A DNA stretch of 25,093 bases from UBA2266 sp964406945. GTDB lineage: Bacteria > Planctomycetota > Phycisphaerae > Sedimentisphaerales > Anaerobacaceae. The DNA lies in NCBI GenBank assembly GCA_964406945.1, contig CAYOTO010000046.1, positions 1 to 25,093 of the forward strand, given 5' to 3'. Below, in pieces: positions 1 through 7,614 of this stretch. The translations under genes and the position numbers were made by a program. How positions within the stretch are numbered: the first letter of the stretch is position 1; every line of letters begins with the position of its first letter. The notes under the pieces were generated by a model. It ran no database searches, had not been told where the DNA came from, and was given only the letters and a program-made list of their open reading frames with translations.

Positions 1-48
1 AAAACCAAATAACCAGACTAATCTCGCTTTGAAATAAAGGACTTGAAC

Positions 49-969
49 ATGGCTATAGCTAAAGACATGACCGAAACAATAGGCAATACCCCGCTGGTAA
101 TGCTCAACCGCGTTACCGAAGGCTGTGCCGGCAGGGTCGCCGCCAAGCTCGAGGTGTGCAACCCCGCAAGCAGCGTCAAGGACCGAATCGGAGCGAGCAT
201 GGTGCTGGCCGCCGAGAAACAGGGCAAGATAAAACCCGGCGATACCCTAATCGAACCAACCAGCGGCAATACGGGCATAGCTCTGGCCTGGGTCGCCGCC
301 GCGAAAGGCTACGAGCTGATCCTCACCATGCCCGAATCCATGACCATCGAACGCCGAAAGATGCTCGAATTCCTCGGCGCAAGGCTCGTTCTGACCCCCG
401 CCGAAGAAGGCATGACCGGAGCCGTCAACAAGGCAAAGGAAATCCTCGCCGATACCCCCGGCGCCTTCATGCCCCAGCAGTTCCAGAACCCTGCCAATCC
501 GCAGATCCATCGCGACACCACGGCCGTCGAAATCTGGAACGACACCGAAGGTCAAATCGATATATTCGTCGCGGGCGTCGGCACCGGCGGCACCCTAACC
601 GGGGTAGGCGAGGTTTTGAAAGAAAAGAAGGCCTCCGCGAAGGTCATCGCGGTCGAGCCCGCCGATTCGGCCGTTCTCTCGGGTTGTCGGCCCGGCCCCC
701 ACATGATCCAGGGCATAGGCGCCGGTTTCGTTCCGGACATTCTCGACACCGATGTAATCGACGAGATCGTCCAGATCACAAACGCAGAATCCTTCGAAAT
801 GGCCAAACGCCTCGCAAAAGAGGAGGGCATCCTCGCGGGCATATCCGCCGGTGCTAACGTGGCCGCCGCGGTCAAGGTCGCCCGCAAATCCGAGAACAAA
901 GACAAGCTGATCGTTACGGTCGCATGCGATACCGCCGAAAGGTACCTCAGCACGGCCCTGTTCGGTTGA
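49..969 (+). CDS. cysK: Cysteine synthase A (O-acetylserine sulfhydrylase)
   Basis: PLP-dependent enzyme that makes L-cysteine from O-acetylserine and sulfide in the cytoplasm, the last step of sulfate assimilation. The 306-residue protein has the family's usual length and landmarks. The PLP lysine is K44 in SSVKDR, the substrate loop TSGNTG is at 71-76, the phosphate-binding GVGTGGT is at 176-182, and the pyridine-ring serine lies in GISAGAN near 266. I chose ATG at 49 over an in-frame TTG at 43 because AAAGG at 36-40 lies 8 nt before the ATG. The next gene, mnmA, has the same strand and also handles sulfur, but the 167-nt gap leaves an operon uncertain. The fold is shared with cystathionine beta-synthase, but there is no CBS domain and the motifs are CysK/CysM type. 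Assignment to CysK rather than CysM is from overall similarity. Confidence 0.95.
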   Translation: MAIAKDMTETIGNTPLVMLNRVTEGCAGRVAAKLEVCNPASSVKDRIGASMVLAAEKQGKIKPGDTLIEPTSGNTGIALAWVAAAKGYELILTMPESMTIERRKMLEFLGARLVLTPAEEGMTGAVNKAKEILADTPGAFMPQQFQNPANPQIHRDTTAVEIWNDTEGQIDIFVAGVGTGGTLTGVGEVLKEKKASAKVIAVEPADSAVLSGCRPGPHMIQGIGAGFVPDILDTDVIDEIVQITNAESFEMAKRLAKEEGILAGISAGANVAAAVKVARKSENKDKLIVTVACDTAERYLSTALFG

Positions 970-1136
970 TGCGAACCATCAGCCGCCCGAACTGGTAGTT
1001 AGCTGCATCGGCGACGCACTTTACAAACACCGCCCGATACGGTAGAACGTCCGGGCGTCCGAACCGATTATTAGTTGCGATCCACTCGGACCGCTCCCGG
1101 GCCGGTTTGAGTCATTTTGCAGGAGCCGTTCTCGAA

Positions 1137-2252
1137 GTGTCCGACTGCAGCGTAAAACTGATGCCGCCAAGCCTCGAACCGTGGTCCCCGACCGCGCCGC
1201 CTGAAAAACGCATGGCCGTCTTGATGAGCGGGGGGGTCGACAGCTCGACCACCGCACACCTGCTCGAGCAGCGGGGCTTCGAAGTCGTAGGAATAACCAT
1301 GAAGATCCCCATCGCCTGCGACAATTCGGCCCGGGGCTGCTGCGGCGCAGACGCCGCACTGGTATGCCACGAAATGGGCCTGCCCCACTATTTCGTAGAC
1401 GTCACGGAAGCCTTCAACAAGCACATTATCGAACGATTCCGCGCCGACTACGCCGCCGCCCGTACTCCCAACCCCTGCGTCGACTGCAATTCCCTTCTCA
1501 AGTTTTCGCTGGTCTGGGACCTGCTCGAAGCCGAACTCGATGTCCCCAACGTCGCAACCGGCCATTACGCCCGTATAATCCGTGACGACGACCGCGCATA
1601 TCTCGCCCGCGCCGCCGACAAAACCAAGGATCAGAGCTATTTCCTCTACGGCACACCCGCCGAAAGACTCGACCGCCTGCACCTTCCGCTGGGCGAGATG
1701 ACCAAAGACCGGGTCCGTGCCCTGGCCTCCGAACTCGACCTGAGCGTCGCCGAAAAAGCCGAATCCATGGAACTGTGCTTTGCCGGCGAAGGCGACTACC
1801 GTGCGGCTCTGTCCGAAGACCAGGCCGACCGCGAAGGCGACCTAACCGACATGGACGGCAACAAGATAGGCACGCACAGGGGAATATCCAACTATACGCT
1901 CGGCCAGCGAAAGGGCCTGGGCTTCGCCGGCGGTGTCCCCCTCTATGTCGGACGAATCGACCCCAAAACAAACACCGTCGCCCTCGGCACCAGAGAACAG
2001 GTAAGCTCCTCCGATATAACCGCAAACGAGAGCAACGTCCTGATTCCCGACCAACTCCGCGAAGACGCCCGCGTGTCAGCCAAAATCCGCTCCTACGGCG
2101 ACCCCCGCCCGTGCACCATCACCGACTTCTCAGACAACAGACTCACCGTCCGCTTCGACAAACCCCAGTTCGCACCCACCCCCGGCCAGAAACTCGTACT
2201 CTACAACCAAAAAGACCAGATCATAGCCGGCGGCACGATAACACAACCCTGA
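1137..2252 (+). CDS. mnmA: tRNA-specific 2-thiouridylase MnmA
   Basis: ATP-dependent enzyme that thiolates the wobble uridine U34 of tRNA-Lys, -Glu and -Gln. The PP-loop SGGVDSS is at 31-37. A candidate catalytic cysteine is C117 in the PNPCVDCNSLLKF block, and its partner is C214 in MELCFAGE. GHYARI, KDQSYFLY and the C-terminal NYTLGQRKGLGF block are also family signatures. The start is ambiguous. GTG at 1137 has AGGAG at 1121-1125 (11-nt spacing). ATG at 1161 has no clear ribosome-binding site, TTG at 1107 lies further upstream, and ATG at 1212 falls just before the PP-loop as in most homologues. With the GTG start the protein is 371 residues and carries an extra N-terminal stretch of about 25 residues that homologues usually lack, so the true start may be downstream. 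No terminator is evident after the stop. Confidence 0.93.
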   Translation: MSDCSVKLMPPSLEPWSPTAPPEKRMAVLMSGGVDSSTTAHLLEQRGFEVVGITMKIPIACDNSARGCCGADAALVCHEMGLPHYFVDVTEAFNKHIIERFRADYAAARTPNPCVDCNSLLKFSLVWDLLEAELDVPNVATGHYARIIRDDDRAYLARAADKTKDQSYFLYGTPAERLDRLHLPLGEMTKDRVRALASELDLSVAEKAESMELCFAGEGDYRAALSEDQADREGDLTDMDGNKIGTHRGISNYTLGQRKGLGFAGGVPLYVGRIDPKTNTVALGTREQVSSSDITANESNVLIPDQLREDARVSAKIRSYGDPRPCTITDFSDNRLTVRFDKPQFAPTPGQKLVLYNQKDQIIAGGTITQP

Positions 2253-2290
2253 CCCCTTCACCAATCCGCAACAACTGAGCACCCCGATTC

Positions 2291-2319
2291 TGTCATTCTG
2301 AGCAAAGCGAAGAATCTGG
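2291..2319. repeat. Dispersed intergenic repeat, copy 1
   Basis: A 29-nt element starting TGTCATTCTGAGC and ending AGCGAAGAATCTGG, 38 nt after the mnmA stop. It matches the copy at 5063-5091 at 25 of 29 positions by direct comparison. The core resembles a repeat I recall from intergenic regions of many unrelated bacterial genomes; its function is unknown to me. Confidence 0.7.
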
Positions 2320-2380
2320 CCTTCGTCAGGAAACAAGAGCCGAATCTACGAGAACGTGCCCCTTTTAATTAAGTTCTGTC

Positions 2381-3355
2381 TTACGTAACCGGTCCGTACC
2401 TTGGCCCTATTTGCTGGGCCAGCACCTTGCCGTGTTTCAGCAGGGCCTCGCGTTGTTCCTCCGACAGCGGCTTGTATTTCCTGGCGAACTCCACATTCTG
2501 TATCGCCTGCTCGGCCGTATAAGGTCCCACAACCGCCGTCGCCACGCCCTCCAGGTCCAGCCCGTACGCCATCGCCAGCGGCAACAACTCCGGCTCGGTT
2601 GCACAGCCCACATAGCCTTTCCTGTGGTTGCGAAATCCACCCTTGATGCCCACGTAAACCTTCATCGCCGCAACGCCCACATTGGCCTTCCGCGCAACCG
2701 GCAGCACCCGCGTCTCGAAGCCGTAAATATTACGATCCGCGTAGTTCATTACAGGCATCATCACATCCATCTGCCCGGTATCCAGCATCTTCACGAAATT
2801 GCCCGGCCGGTTATGTCCCGAAATCCCGATGAACCGAATCCGCCCCTTTTCCTTCTGCTTCAGCAGATACTCCAGAGCACCGCCCTTACCGGTCACCCGC
2901 TCGATATTCTTGCTTCCGACGCTGTGAATATGCACCAGATCCAGATGATCCGTCTTGAGCCGCCGCATCGACTCGCCCAGCGACCGCTCCGCCCGCTCGC
3001 CATCATCGGTCGACACCTTAGTCACCAGAAACAACCCGTCCCGCCTCTTCGGAACCAGATGCCCAAGTATCTCCTCCGCATTGCCGTAAATCCTCGCCGT
3101 ATCGACGTAATTAACGCCCCGATCCAGCACCTCACCGAATATCTTAATGCCCTCCTCCACACCCACGGGCCCTTCACCCACAGGGGCCGTCCCCAGCCCC
3201 AGTATGGTCACCTTCTCGCCCGTACGCCCCAGCACCCGCCGGGCCAGCCCGTCGCCGGAATCACAAAGCGCCCTGCGATACGGCCAAACAACCGCCGCTC
3301 CGGTAAAAGCCGCCGCATTTCTCAAAAACTCTCTGCGAGAATCAGACCTGTCCAT
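2381..3355 (-). CDS. Tat-exported aldo/keto reductase
   Basis: NAD(P)H-dependent oxidoreductase of the aldo/keto reductase superfamily; the substrate is unknown. The catalytic tetrad is visible: D85 and Y90 in VDTARIYGNAEEILG, K113 in LVTKVS, and H144 in LDLVHIHS. The N-terminus carries a twin-arginine signal (SRREFLRNAAAF, R7/R8, then a hydrophobic stretch), so the enzyme is probably exported folded with its cofactor. I chose the ATG at 3355 because it has AAGGAG a few bases upstream; a frame open further upstream to 3397 lacks such a site. The protein is 324 residues, normal for the family, with no C-terminal ferredoxin-like cysteine motif. It lies 82 nt downstream of the sulfatase on the same strand, so co-transcription is likely. 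Exported family members in Planctomycetota are common but poorly characterised. Confidence 0.88.
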   Translation of the reverse strand: MDRSDSRREFLRNAAAFTGAAVVWPYRRALCDSGDGLARRVLGRTGEKVTILGLGTAPVGEGPVGVEEGIKIFGEVLDRGVNYVDTARIYGNAEEILGHLVPKRRDGLFLVTKVSTDDGERAERSLGESMRRLKTDHLDLVHIHSVGSKNIERVTGKGGALEYLLKQKEKGRIRFIGISGHNRPGNFVKMLDTGQMDVMMPVMNYADRNIYGFETRVLPVARKANVGVAAMKVYVGIKGGFRNHRKGYVGCATEPELLPLAMAYGLDLEGVATAVVGPYTAEQAIQNVEFARKYKPLSEEQREALLKHGKVLAQQIGPRYGPVT

Positions 3356-3437
3356 AAATGCTCCTTCGAAAAAAAATATCCCAGCATTGAGATACAAACT
3401 CCCGACACGATTGTCCCTGCCGGTATGCCGGAATGAA

Positions 3438-4883
3438 TCACCTTTTTTTGTTTTCTACAAAATTCGGCAACGGCGTGGCCAACTCCGAAGAATCCGGAAC
3501 AGCGGCCCGCATCTTTTTGATTACAGGCGCATATTCGGCCTTATCAATCACATTGGTCCACTCGTGAGGATCCTTGCTCGTATCATAGAATTCCTCCTGA
3601 CCGTTCTTGTACCGAATATACCGCCCCATCTCATTGCGAATGCTGATGTAGGCGGACCACGGCCCACGTTTGCTCGTCAGCCCGGTGATCGCGGTGCTCT
3701 GCCATTGCGCATCCGGGTCCCTCAGCAGGGGCACCAGCGAACGCCCGTCCAGGTAGTCGGGCGGTTTCACACCGCACAATTCGGCCAGAGTGGGATAAAC
3801 ATCCAGAAGCGACACGAACCGCTGGCTTACGGCCCCATCGGGCGTCACGCCCGGTACCCGGAACATCAGCAGGCAATGAGTGGCCTCCTCCCAGAGCGTC
3901 GCTTTCTGCCAGTGGTGCTTTTCTCCCAGATGAAAACCGTGATCCGTAAGGAACACGACAATGGTGTTGTCCCTGTAAGGGCTGTTTTCCAGGGCATCGA
4001 GCACCCGCCCGATTTGAGCGTCCGCGTATGCAGTGGTCGCCAGATAGCCCTGCACAGCCTGCTTGTGCAGACCGTGTTCGATCACGGCATCCACGAATTT
4101 GCCCTTGCGCTCGGTCAACTGACGTCCCAGCTCTGGAATATCATCCAGATCGCCCTCCTTCAGTTCCGGAATAGTGACCTCGTCCAGATCGAACATGTCG
4201 AAGTACTTCCTGGGAACATACCAGGGCATGTGCGGATTGAAAAGGCCGCACGCAAGGAAAAAGGGTTTATCGTGCTTTTTCTCGAGCTGCTCGATGGCGT
4301 GGTTGACCATCAGCGTGTCATTCATCTCGTCTTCGGGCAGGTGGATCGGACCCCAGTCCTGCTCGCCTCTTCCAACTGGCGTAAGCGGGGCTCCCGGCGG
4401 AGCAGGGTCACGTTTATGCCCGACCTTATCGTCCCAATGCTCTCTCTGGTCCCATCCGTGGGTGATCTTTCCGTACGCCGCCGTGGTGTAACCGGCTCTC
4501 TTGAACATACCCGCCAGAGACAGAGCATTCTTGAGCAGCTTGCTTGTCCTGGCCCCCGGCGTATTGTGATAATGACCCGATTTCCACGGGGCCACTCCGG
4601 AAAAGAACGCTGTTCGCGATGGCGAACATACCGGCGCCGCCGTATAGGCCCGGGAGAACATCACTCCGCTGTCAGCCAACCCCCGCACATTAGGCGCGAC
4701 CACCTTACCGGCATATCGATTGGTGTCGCCCAGCAGCCAGGAGTTCAGGTCGTCTGCGACCAGAAACAGCACGTTCATCCTGTCTTTTCTTGCAGCACCC
4801 CCGGCTTTACTACCGGCACAAAGCAGCGATGCCCCCGCGGCCAGTGCACATTGCTTCAAAAACTCTCTACGACCTGTCTTCAT
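3438..4883 (-). CDS. Tat-exported sulfatase (iduronate-2-sulfatase-like)
   Basis: Type I, formylglycine-dependent sulfatase that would hydrolyse sulfate esters, probably on a polysaccharide or glycosaminoglycan. The modification motif CSPSR lies at 86-90, with C86 the residue converted to formylglycine. Metal ligands are likely D44/D45 (VADDLN) and D314/H315 (LTDHGFHLGEK). K139/H142 (GKITH), H218 (NPHMPW) and K328 (WQKATLWEE) fit other active-site positions. The N-terminus GRREFLKQ plus a hydrophobic segment is a twin-arginine signal, consistent with C86 being modified in the cytoplasm before export. The 481-residue length is typical. ATG at 4883 is preceded by AAGGA with 9-nt spacing. The overall pattern resembles iduronate-2-sulfatase-type enzymes, but the actual substrate cannot be read from sequence. 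No maturase gene is in the window. Confidence 0.92.
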   Translation of the reverse strand: MKTGRREFLKQCALAAGASLLCAGSKAGGAARKDRMNVLFLVADDLNSWLLGDTNRYAGKVVAPNVRGLADSGVMFSRAYTAAPVCSPSRTAFFSGVAPWKSGHYHNTPGARTSKLLKNALSLAGMFKRAGYTTAAYGKITHGWDQREHWDDKVGHKRDPAPPGAPLTPVGRGEQDWGPIHLPEDEMNDTLMVNHAIEQLEKKHDKPFFLACGLFNPHMPWYVPRKYFDMFDLDEVTIPELKEGDLDDIPELGRQLTERKGKFVDAVIEHGLHKQAVQGYLATTAYADAQIGRVLDALENSPYRDNTIVVFLTDHGFHLGEKHHWQKATLWEEATHCLLMFRVPGVTPDGAVSQRFVSLLDVYPTLAELCGVKPPDYLDGRSLVPLLRDPDAQWQSTAITGLTSKRGPWSAYISIRNEMGRYIRYKNGQEEFYDTSKDPHEWTNVIDKAEYAPVIKKMRAAVPDSSELATPLPNFVENKKR

Positions 4884-4941
4884 CGCGGTTTATCCTTTAG
4901 CACCGTTAATTTCAATACGTGGTCCTGAACGAACCTGGTCG

Positions 4942-4971
4942 AGCATAACATAATCGATGCTTCCATTTCAA
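4942..4971 (-). promoter_or_regulatory. Candidate promoter for sulfatase operon
   Basis: On the minus strand, TTGAAA (4966-4971) is followed after 18 nt by TATGCT (4942-4947), about 59 nt before the sulfatase ATG. This is a moderate match to a sigma-70 promoter, found by inspection only. Confidence 0.35.
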
Positions 4972-5039
4972 GGCCTCCGATTCGCCAGGCCCGGCCAAGG
5001 GTGTACGAAAATAATGTGGCGAAAGTGTATATAAACATC

Positions 5040-5091
5040 TGTCATGCTAAGCCCCCTCGCCGTGTCATGCTGAGCGCAGCGAAGCATCTGG
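5040..5091. repeat. Dispersed intergenic repeat, copy 2 (one partial, one full)
   Basis: A partial unit TGTCATGCTAA at 5040-5050 is followed by a full 29-nt unit at 5063-5091 (TGTCATGCTGAGC, then GCAGCGAAGCATCTGG). It is the best-preserved relative of the copy at 2291-2319. Just beyond, at 5103-5119, is a small hairpin with arms GATTTC/GAAATC and a 5-nt loop. The gap between the sulfatase start and the DUF1294 gene (4884-5164) otherwise holds only the candidate promoter and the inverted repeat at its end. Confidence 0.7.
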
Positions 5092-5134
5092 GCAGCGAAG
5101 GAGATTTCCGGCCGAAATCCGGTCGATATGCCAC

Positions 5135-5165
5135 AAATCATTAGTGCACCCCGGCCAAATGATTT
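5135..5165. repeat. AT-rich inverted repeat at the end of the DUF1294 gene
   Basis: Perfect 8-bp arms AAATCATT (5135-5142) and AATGATTT (5158-5165) are separated by 15 nt and touch the stop codon of the minus-strand gene. No T-run follows on the minus strand, so it is not a classical intrinsic terminator. It could be an RNA 3'-end stem or chance. Confidence 0.35.
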
Positions 5166-5542
5166 TATCCAAATCCATCGAATTCTCGGCTTACGACAAT
5201 AAAGTACACAGCAATCCCCGCCGCCTGAATAATGATAATCCCTGCCAGCACCAGATTAAACGAAACCTCCCGAGTCTTGTGTCGAAAAACCGCCTGCCCG
5301 GCCAAAGCTCCGCAAGTTCCCCCGGACAGCGCCAGCAAATGCAGGACCACTTCCGGCACACGACCGCCCCCGCTGCGCGACTGACGCTTGTCGTACCCAT
5401 AGAACAAAAAAGTGACAATGCTAACCGCTCCCAGATACGCCCACAGCGGATGCAAATTCAGCCGCCATCCCACAAACACCAGCCCGCCCACGCACACCAG
5501 GCCGGCAATCGCAAAGTTGCGTTTTGGGTTCCTCCCGCTCAC
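5165..5542 (-). CDS. DUF1294 family small membrane protein
   Basis: A 125-residue integral membrane protein of unknown function. It has three to four hydrophobic segments (about 10-26, 33-49, 65-83 and 97-117). The conserved YGYDKRQS (48-55), RVPEVVLHLLALSGG and FRHKT blocks are what I recognise as DUF1294. Full-length family members often carry an N-terminal cold-shock domain; this one does not, only a short basic N-terminus. It starts with GTG at 5542, whose last two bases are part of the TGA stop of the upstream glycosidase-like gene (GTGA overlap). Translational coupling with that gene is therefore likely. No biochemical link between the two products is known to me. Confidence 0.85.
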   Translation of the reverse strand: MSGRNPKRNFAIAGLVCVGGLVFVGWRLNLHPLWAYLGAVSIVTFLFYGYDKRQSRSGGGRVPEVVLHLLALSGGTCGALAGQAVFRHKTREVSFNLVLAGIIIIQAAGIAVYFIVVSREFDGFG

Positions 5543-7143
5543 TGTAGGCTCGCAATCCTGTAAATATGCACCCCCAGCGGCCCGAATTCATCATCGAACC
5601 CGCCGTCTACCGCCCGAATCGAACGCCCTTCATCCACGACCTCAATTTTCGCACCGGCCTCGAGTCCCTCCACCTCAATCCTGCCCCTCGCCGCCTCCTG
5701 CCGCGAATCGTAGTTCACCGCAAAAAGATAAACCCGCCCCTCGTACTCCCTCACCATAATGTCCGCCTTCAACCCATCCTCCAGTTCTACCTTGGCCGAA
5801 ATCCCGCACGGCCCCGACAGAATCGCCGGCGCAAGCCGCCCGATCTGATCGTTTATCTGTCTCATCGCCTTCACATTCTCCGGCGGAACGCCAAACTGCT
5901 TGTACTCCGGCTTCCAGACATGCGTAAAATATCCGATAGCAGTCGCACCGCGGCAAATCGCCATCCAGACCTCCGCCCGGATATGCCTCCCCAGCACCCG
6001 CTTCTGCCTCTCCAGCGCCCCTGTATACTGCCCGCCGCGGCTGGTCTCGATCCACGCATAAACCGGCCTGTCCCCCGCAAGCCGCCGCAATTCCTCCGTG
6101 CCGTCGTGGACCAGATGCAGCCATTCCGGCTTATTCCAACCGTAAATCGGATAAATATCGTACCCGACCACATCAGCCGCTTTAATATACTCCGGATACA
6201 GCGCCGTCCGCTGCTCATCAGACCACTTATCGAACACCGGCAGAAAATGTCCCGTCAAAGTCATAAAGATCGGACGCGAAGAATCAACTTCCTTAATCCG
6301 CCTGTATTCCTCCTGAACCTTCGAAGCAACTGTCCGCGGCTCGTTCCTTGGCGGCGAAACCAGAACGTTCTCACCGTCGGAGTCATACCCCGCAATCTCA
6401 CTTATCGAGCCCCACACATTCTCGCCCGGATACGCCGATTCCACCCTGAATGTCAGTTCGGAAAACCTCACCGGCGCGGCCAACTCGATTTCCTGTTTGC
6501 TTTTCTTCTTTTCCAACTTCGCCCGCGCAATCTCCTCGCACCCAGCCAGAAAAGCAATCTCTTTAGCCACCGCCAGTCCCCGCGACACCGTCAACCAGAC
6601 CCCCAGACTCGTAACCTCCACCGGCTCCTGCAGTTTCAGCGTAAATTCGGCGCCTTCCATCGGATCCAGCACCGACCAGCTATGAGTCACCCCGTCGAAT
6701 ATCCGCCATAACGGCGTGCTCTTGTTGATCCTCAACGCCTCTGACGGTACAACTTCCACATCGCTGACCAGGTGCGGCAAATCGGGCTCGTCCCCGTGAA
6801 TATACCCCAGCAGCGCCGAATTGCCTTCGAGCCGCTTCTCAAAAGGCATGACTCCGTAAAAACCCGCCTCCTCCACCGCCGACAGATACTCGACCACGTC
6901 CTTGGTCCCTCCCGATCCCGACCAGTATCCGGCCACCGTGTTGATCCCCGCCTTGCGCGCAGAATCGAAATTCTCCGGATCCTGCAGCCATATCATAATC
7001 GGAAAGAACGCCTCGCCGTTCACCAGAATCGCCCGATTATCGTCGATCCCGACCCTCTCAATCGGATCGAGCCGACCCGCCGCCGCGGCCGCCGCGCATA
7101 AAAACACCACGGCACATGCAGAAACAAGCTTTGCGTAATTCAT
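5539..7143 (-). CDS. Secreted glycosidase-like TIM-barrel protein with inserted discoidin-type domain
   Basis: A 534-residue exported protein with a signal peptide at about 1-22 (hydrophobic core ending AAAAAAG). Residues 30-125 and 265-440 read like the two parts of a glycoside hydrolase clan A type barrel. The motif GYIHGDEPD contains E119 and VYAWIETSRGG contains E366, and these are the best catalytic candidates. Between them, about 148-255, is a stretch with the pattern of an F5/8C (CBM32-like) beta-sandwich: IFDGVTHSW at its start, then WGSISEIAGYD at its end. The C-terminal 455-534 looks like a small beta domain. The start ATG at 7143 follows GAGGAG with a short 4-nt spacing. A candidate promoter lies about 79 nt upstream, and the tRNA terminator separates it from the tRNA. 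The substrate is unknown and I cannot name a CAZy family. A non-catalytic role is possible. Confidence 0.72.
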   Translation of the reverse strand: MNYAKLVSACAVVFLCAAAAAAGRLDPIERVGIDDNRAILVNGEAFFPIMIWLQDPENFDSARKAGINTVAGYWSGSGGTKDVVEYLSAVEEAGFYGVMPFEKRLEGNSALLGYIHGDEPDLPHLVSDVEVVPSEALRINKSTPLWRIFDGVTHSWSVLDPMEGAEFTLKLQEPVEVTSLGVWLTVSRGLAVAKEIAFLAGCEEIARAKLEKKKSKQEIELAAPVRFSELTFRVESAYPGENVWGSISEIAGYDSDGENVLVSPPRNEPRTVASKVQEEYRRIKEVDSSRPIFMTLTGHFLPVFDKWSDEQRTALYPEYIKAADVVGYDIYPIYGWNKPEWLHLVHDGTEELRRLAGDRPVYAWIETSRGGQYTGALERQKRVLGRHIRAEVWMAICRGATAIGYFTHVWKPEYKQFGVPPENVKAMRQINDQIGRLAPAILSGPCGISAKVELEDGLKADIMVREYEGRVYLFAVNYDSRQEAARGRIEVEGLEAGAKIEVVDEGRSIRAVDGGFDDEFGPLGVHIYRIASLQ

Positions 7144-7221
7144 ATCGCTCCTCTGGACAGCACAATCTTAAAACCGCTTCGCATCTGAAATCCGACCGAT
7201 GCTGCCGGATTGCTCCCGCCA

Positions 7222-7251
7222 TCATATTACCGGCAGACGCCGCAAATCAAG
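7222..7251 (-). promoter_or_regulatory. Candidate promoter for the glycosidase-DUF1294 pair
   Basis: On the minus strand, TTGATT (7246-7251) is followed after 18 nt by TATGAT (7222-7227), about 79 nt before the ATG at 7143. It lies downstream of the tRNA terminator, which fits independent transcription. Found by eye. Confidence 0.42.
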
Positions 7252-7270
7252 CCCTGATACACGGCACACC

Positions 7271-7307
7271 AAAGAAAAAGGCTGTCAGGCGTAAATGCTT
7301 GACAGCC
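7271..7307 (-). terminator. Intrinsic terminator of tRNA-Met
   Basis: On the minus strand, an 8-bp stem GGCTGTCA/TGACAGCC (7280-7307) with a 12-nt loop is followed at once by TTTTTCTTT. It lies 14 nt past the tRNA 3' end and is a convincing rho-independent terminator. Confidence 0.82.
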
Positions 7308-7321
7308 GGTGGTTTACAAAA

Positions 7322-7395
7322 TAGCGGCGGTTGGATTCGAACCAACGACCCTGGGCTTATGAATCCCATGCTCTAACCAACTGAGCTACGCCGCC
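7322..7395 (-). tRNA. tRNA-Met (anticodon CAT), probably the elongator
   Basis: All four arms fold. The acceptor is GGCGGCG with CGCCGCT, giving a G1-U72 pair and A73. The D-arm stem is GCTC/GAGC, the anticodon loop is TTCATAA, and the T-arm stem is GTTGG/CCAAC around TTCGAAT. CCA is not encoded. The anticodon CAT could mean initiator Met, elongator Met or lysidine-modified Ile. The G1-U72 pair, the A73 and a GGCGG-type acceptor resemble the elongator tRNA-Met that I recall from Bacillus. The three G:C pairs before the anticodon loop seen in initiators are not in the right place. The last anticodon-stem pair is A31-G39, a mismatch. The gene has its own promoter (7406-7434) and terminator (7271-7307). 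Confidence 0.93.
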
Positions 7396-7405
7396 GGAAG
7401 CCGCA

Positions 7406-7434
7406 AATATATCAATCACGCCCGCCTCTGTCAA
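7406..7434 (-). promoter_or_regulatory. Sigma-70 type promoter of tRNA-Met
   Basis: Perfect TTGACA (7429-7434), a 17-nt spacer, and TATATT (7406-7411) on the minus strand, ending 10 nt before the tRNA 5' end. Sequence, spacing and position all fit; this is the strongest promoter in the window. Confidence 0.85.
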
Positions 7435-7463
7435 TCCATTAGCCAAAAAACTGCCCCTAAGTC

Positions 7464-7492
7464 GTGATTATTTTCTCTGTGACCGTTATAAT
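7464..7492 (+). promoter_or_regulatory. Candidate promoter for the small secreted protein
   Basis: A perfect TATAAT (7487-7492) lies 17 nt after a weak GTGATT (7464-7469), in the gap upstream of the plus-strand gene at 7615. The leader would be about 115 nt. The rest of the gap (7493-7600) shows nothing else I can name. Confidence 0.33.
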
Positions 7493-7614
7493 TGTGTCAG
7501 GCTGGCTCCCACGGCCTGTATTTCCCCCAACCGGCAGGCCGTCGCAGCCAGCCCTAAGACAATAATCGGTATTCTTTCCAGAACCATACGGCAAGAACTG
7601 CAGGAGACTTGAAA

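Noticed and set aside
1031..1057. Inverted repeat CGCCCG/CGGGCG between cysK and mnmA as a terminator
   Set aside because: Only 6-bp arms with a 15-nt loop and no T-run after it.
3147..4928. A 593-codon plus-strand open frame opposite the sulfatase and aldo-keto reductase
   Set aside because: It overlaps two well-supported genes with intact catalytic motifs, and its translation shows no domain pattern.
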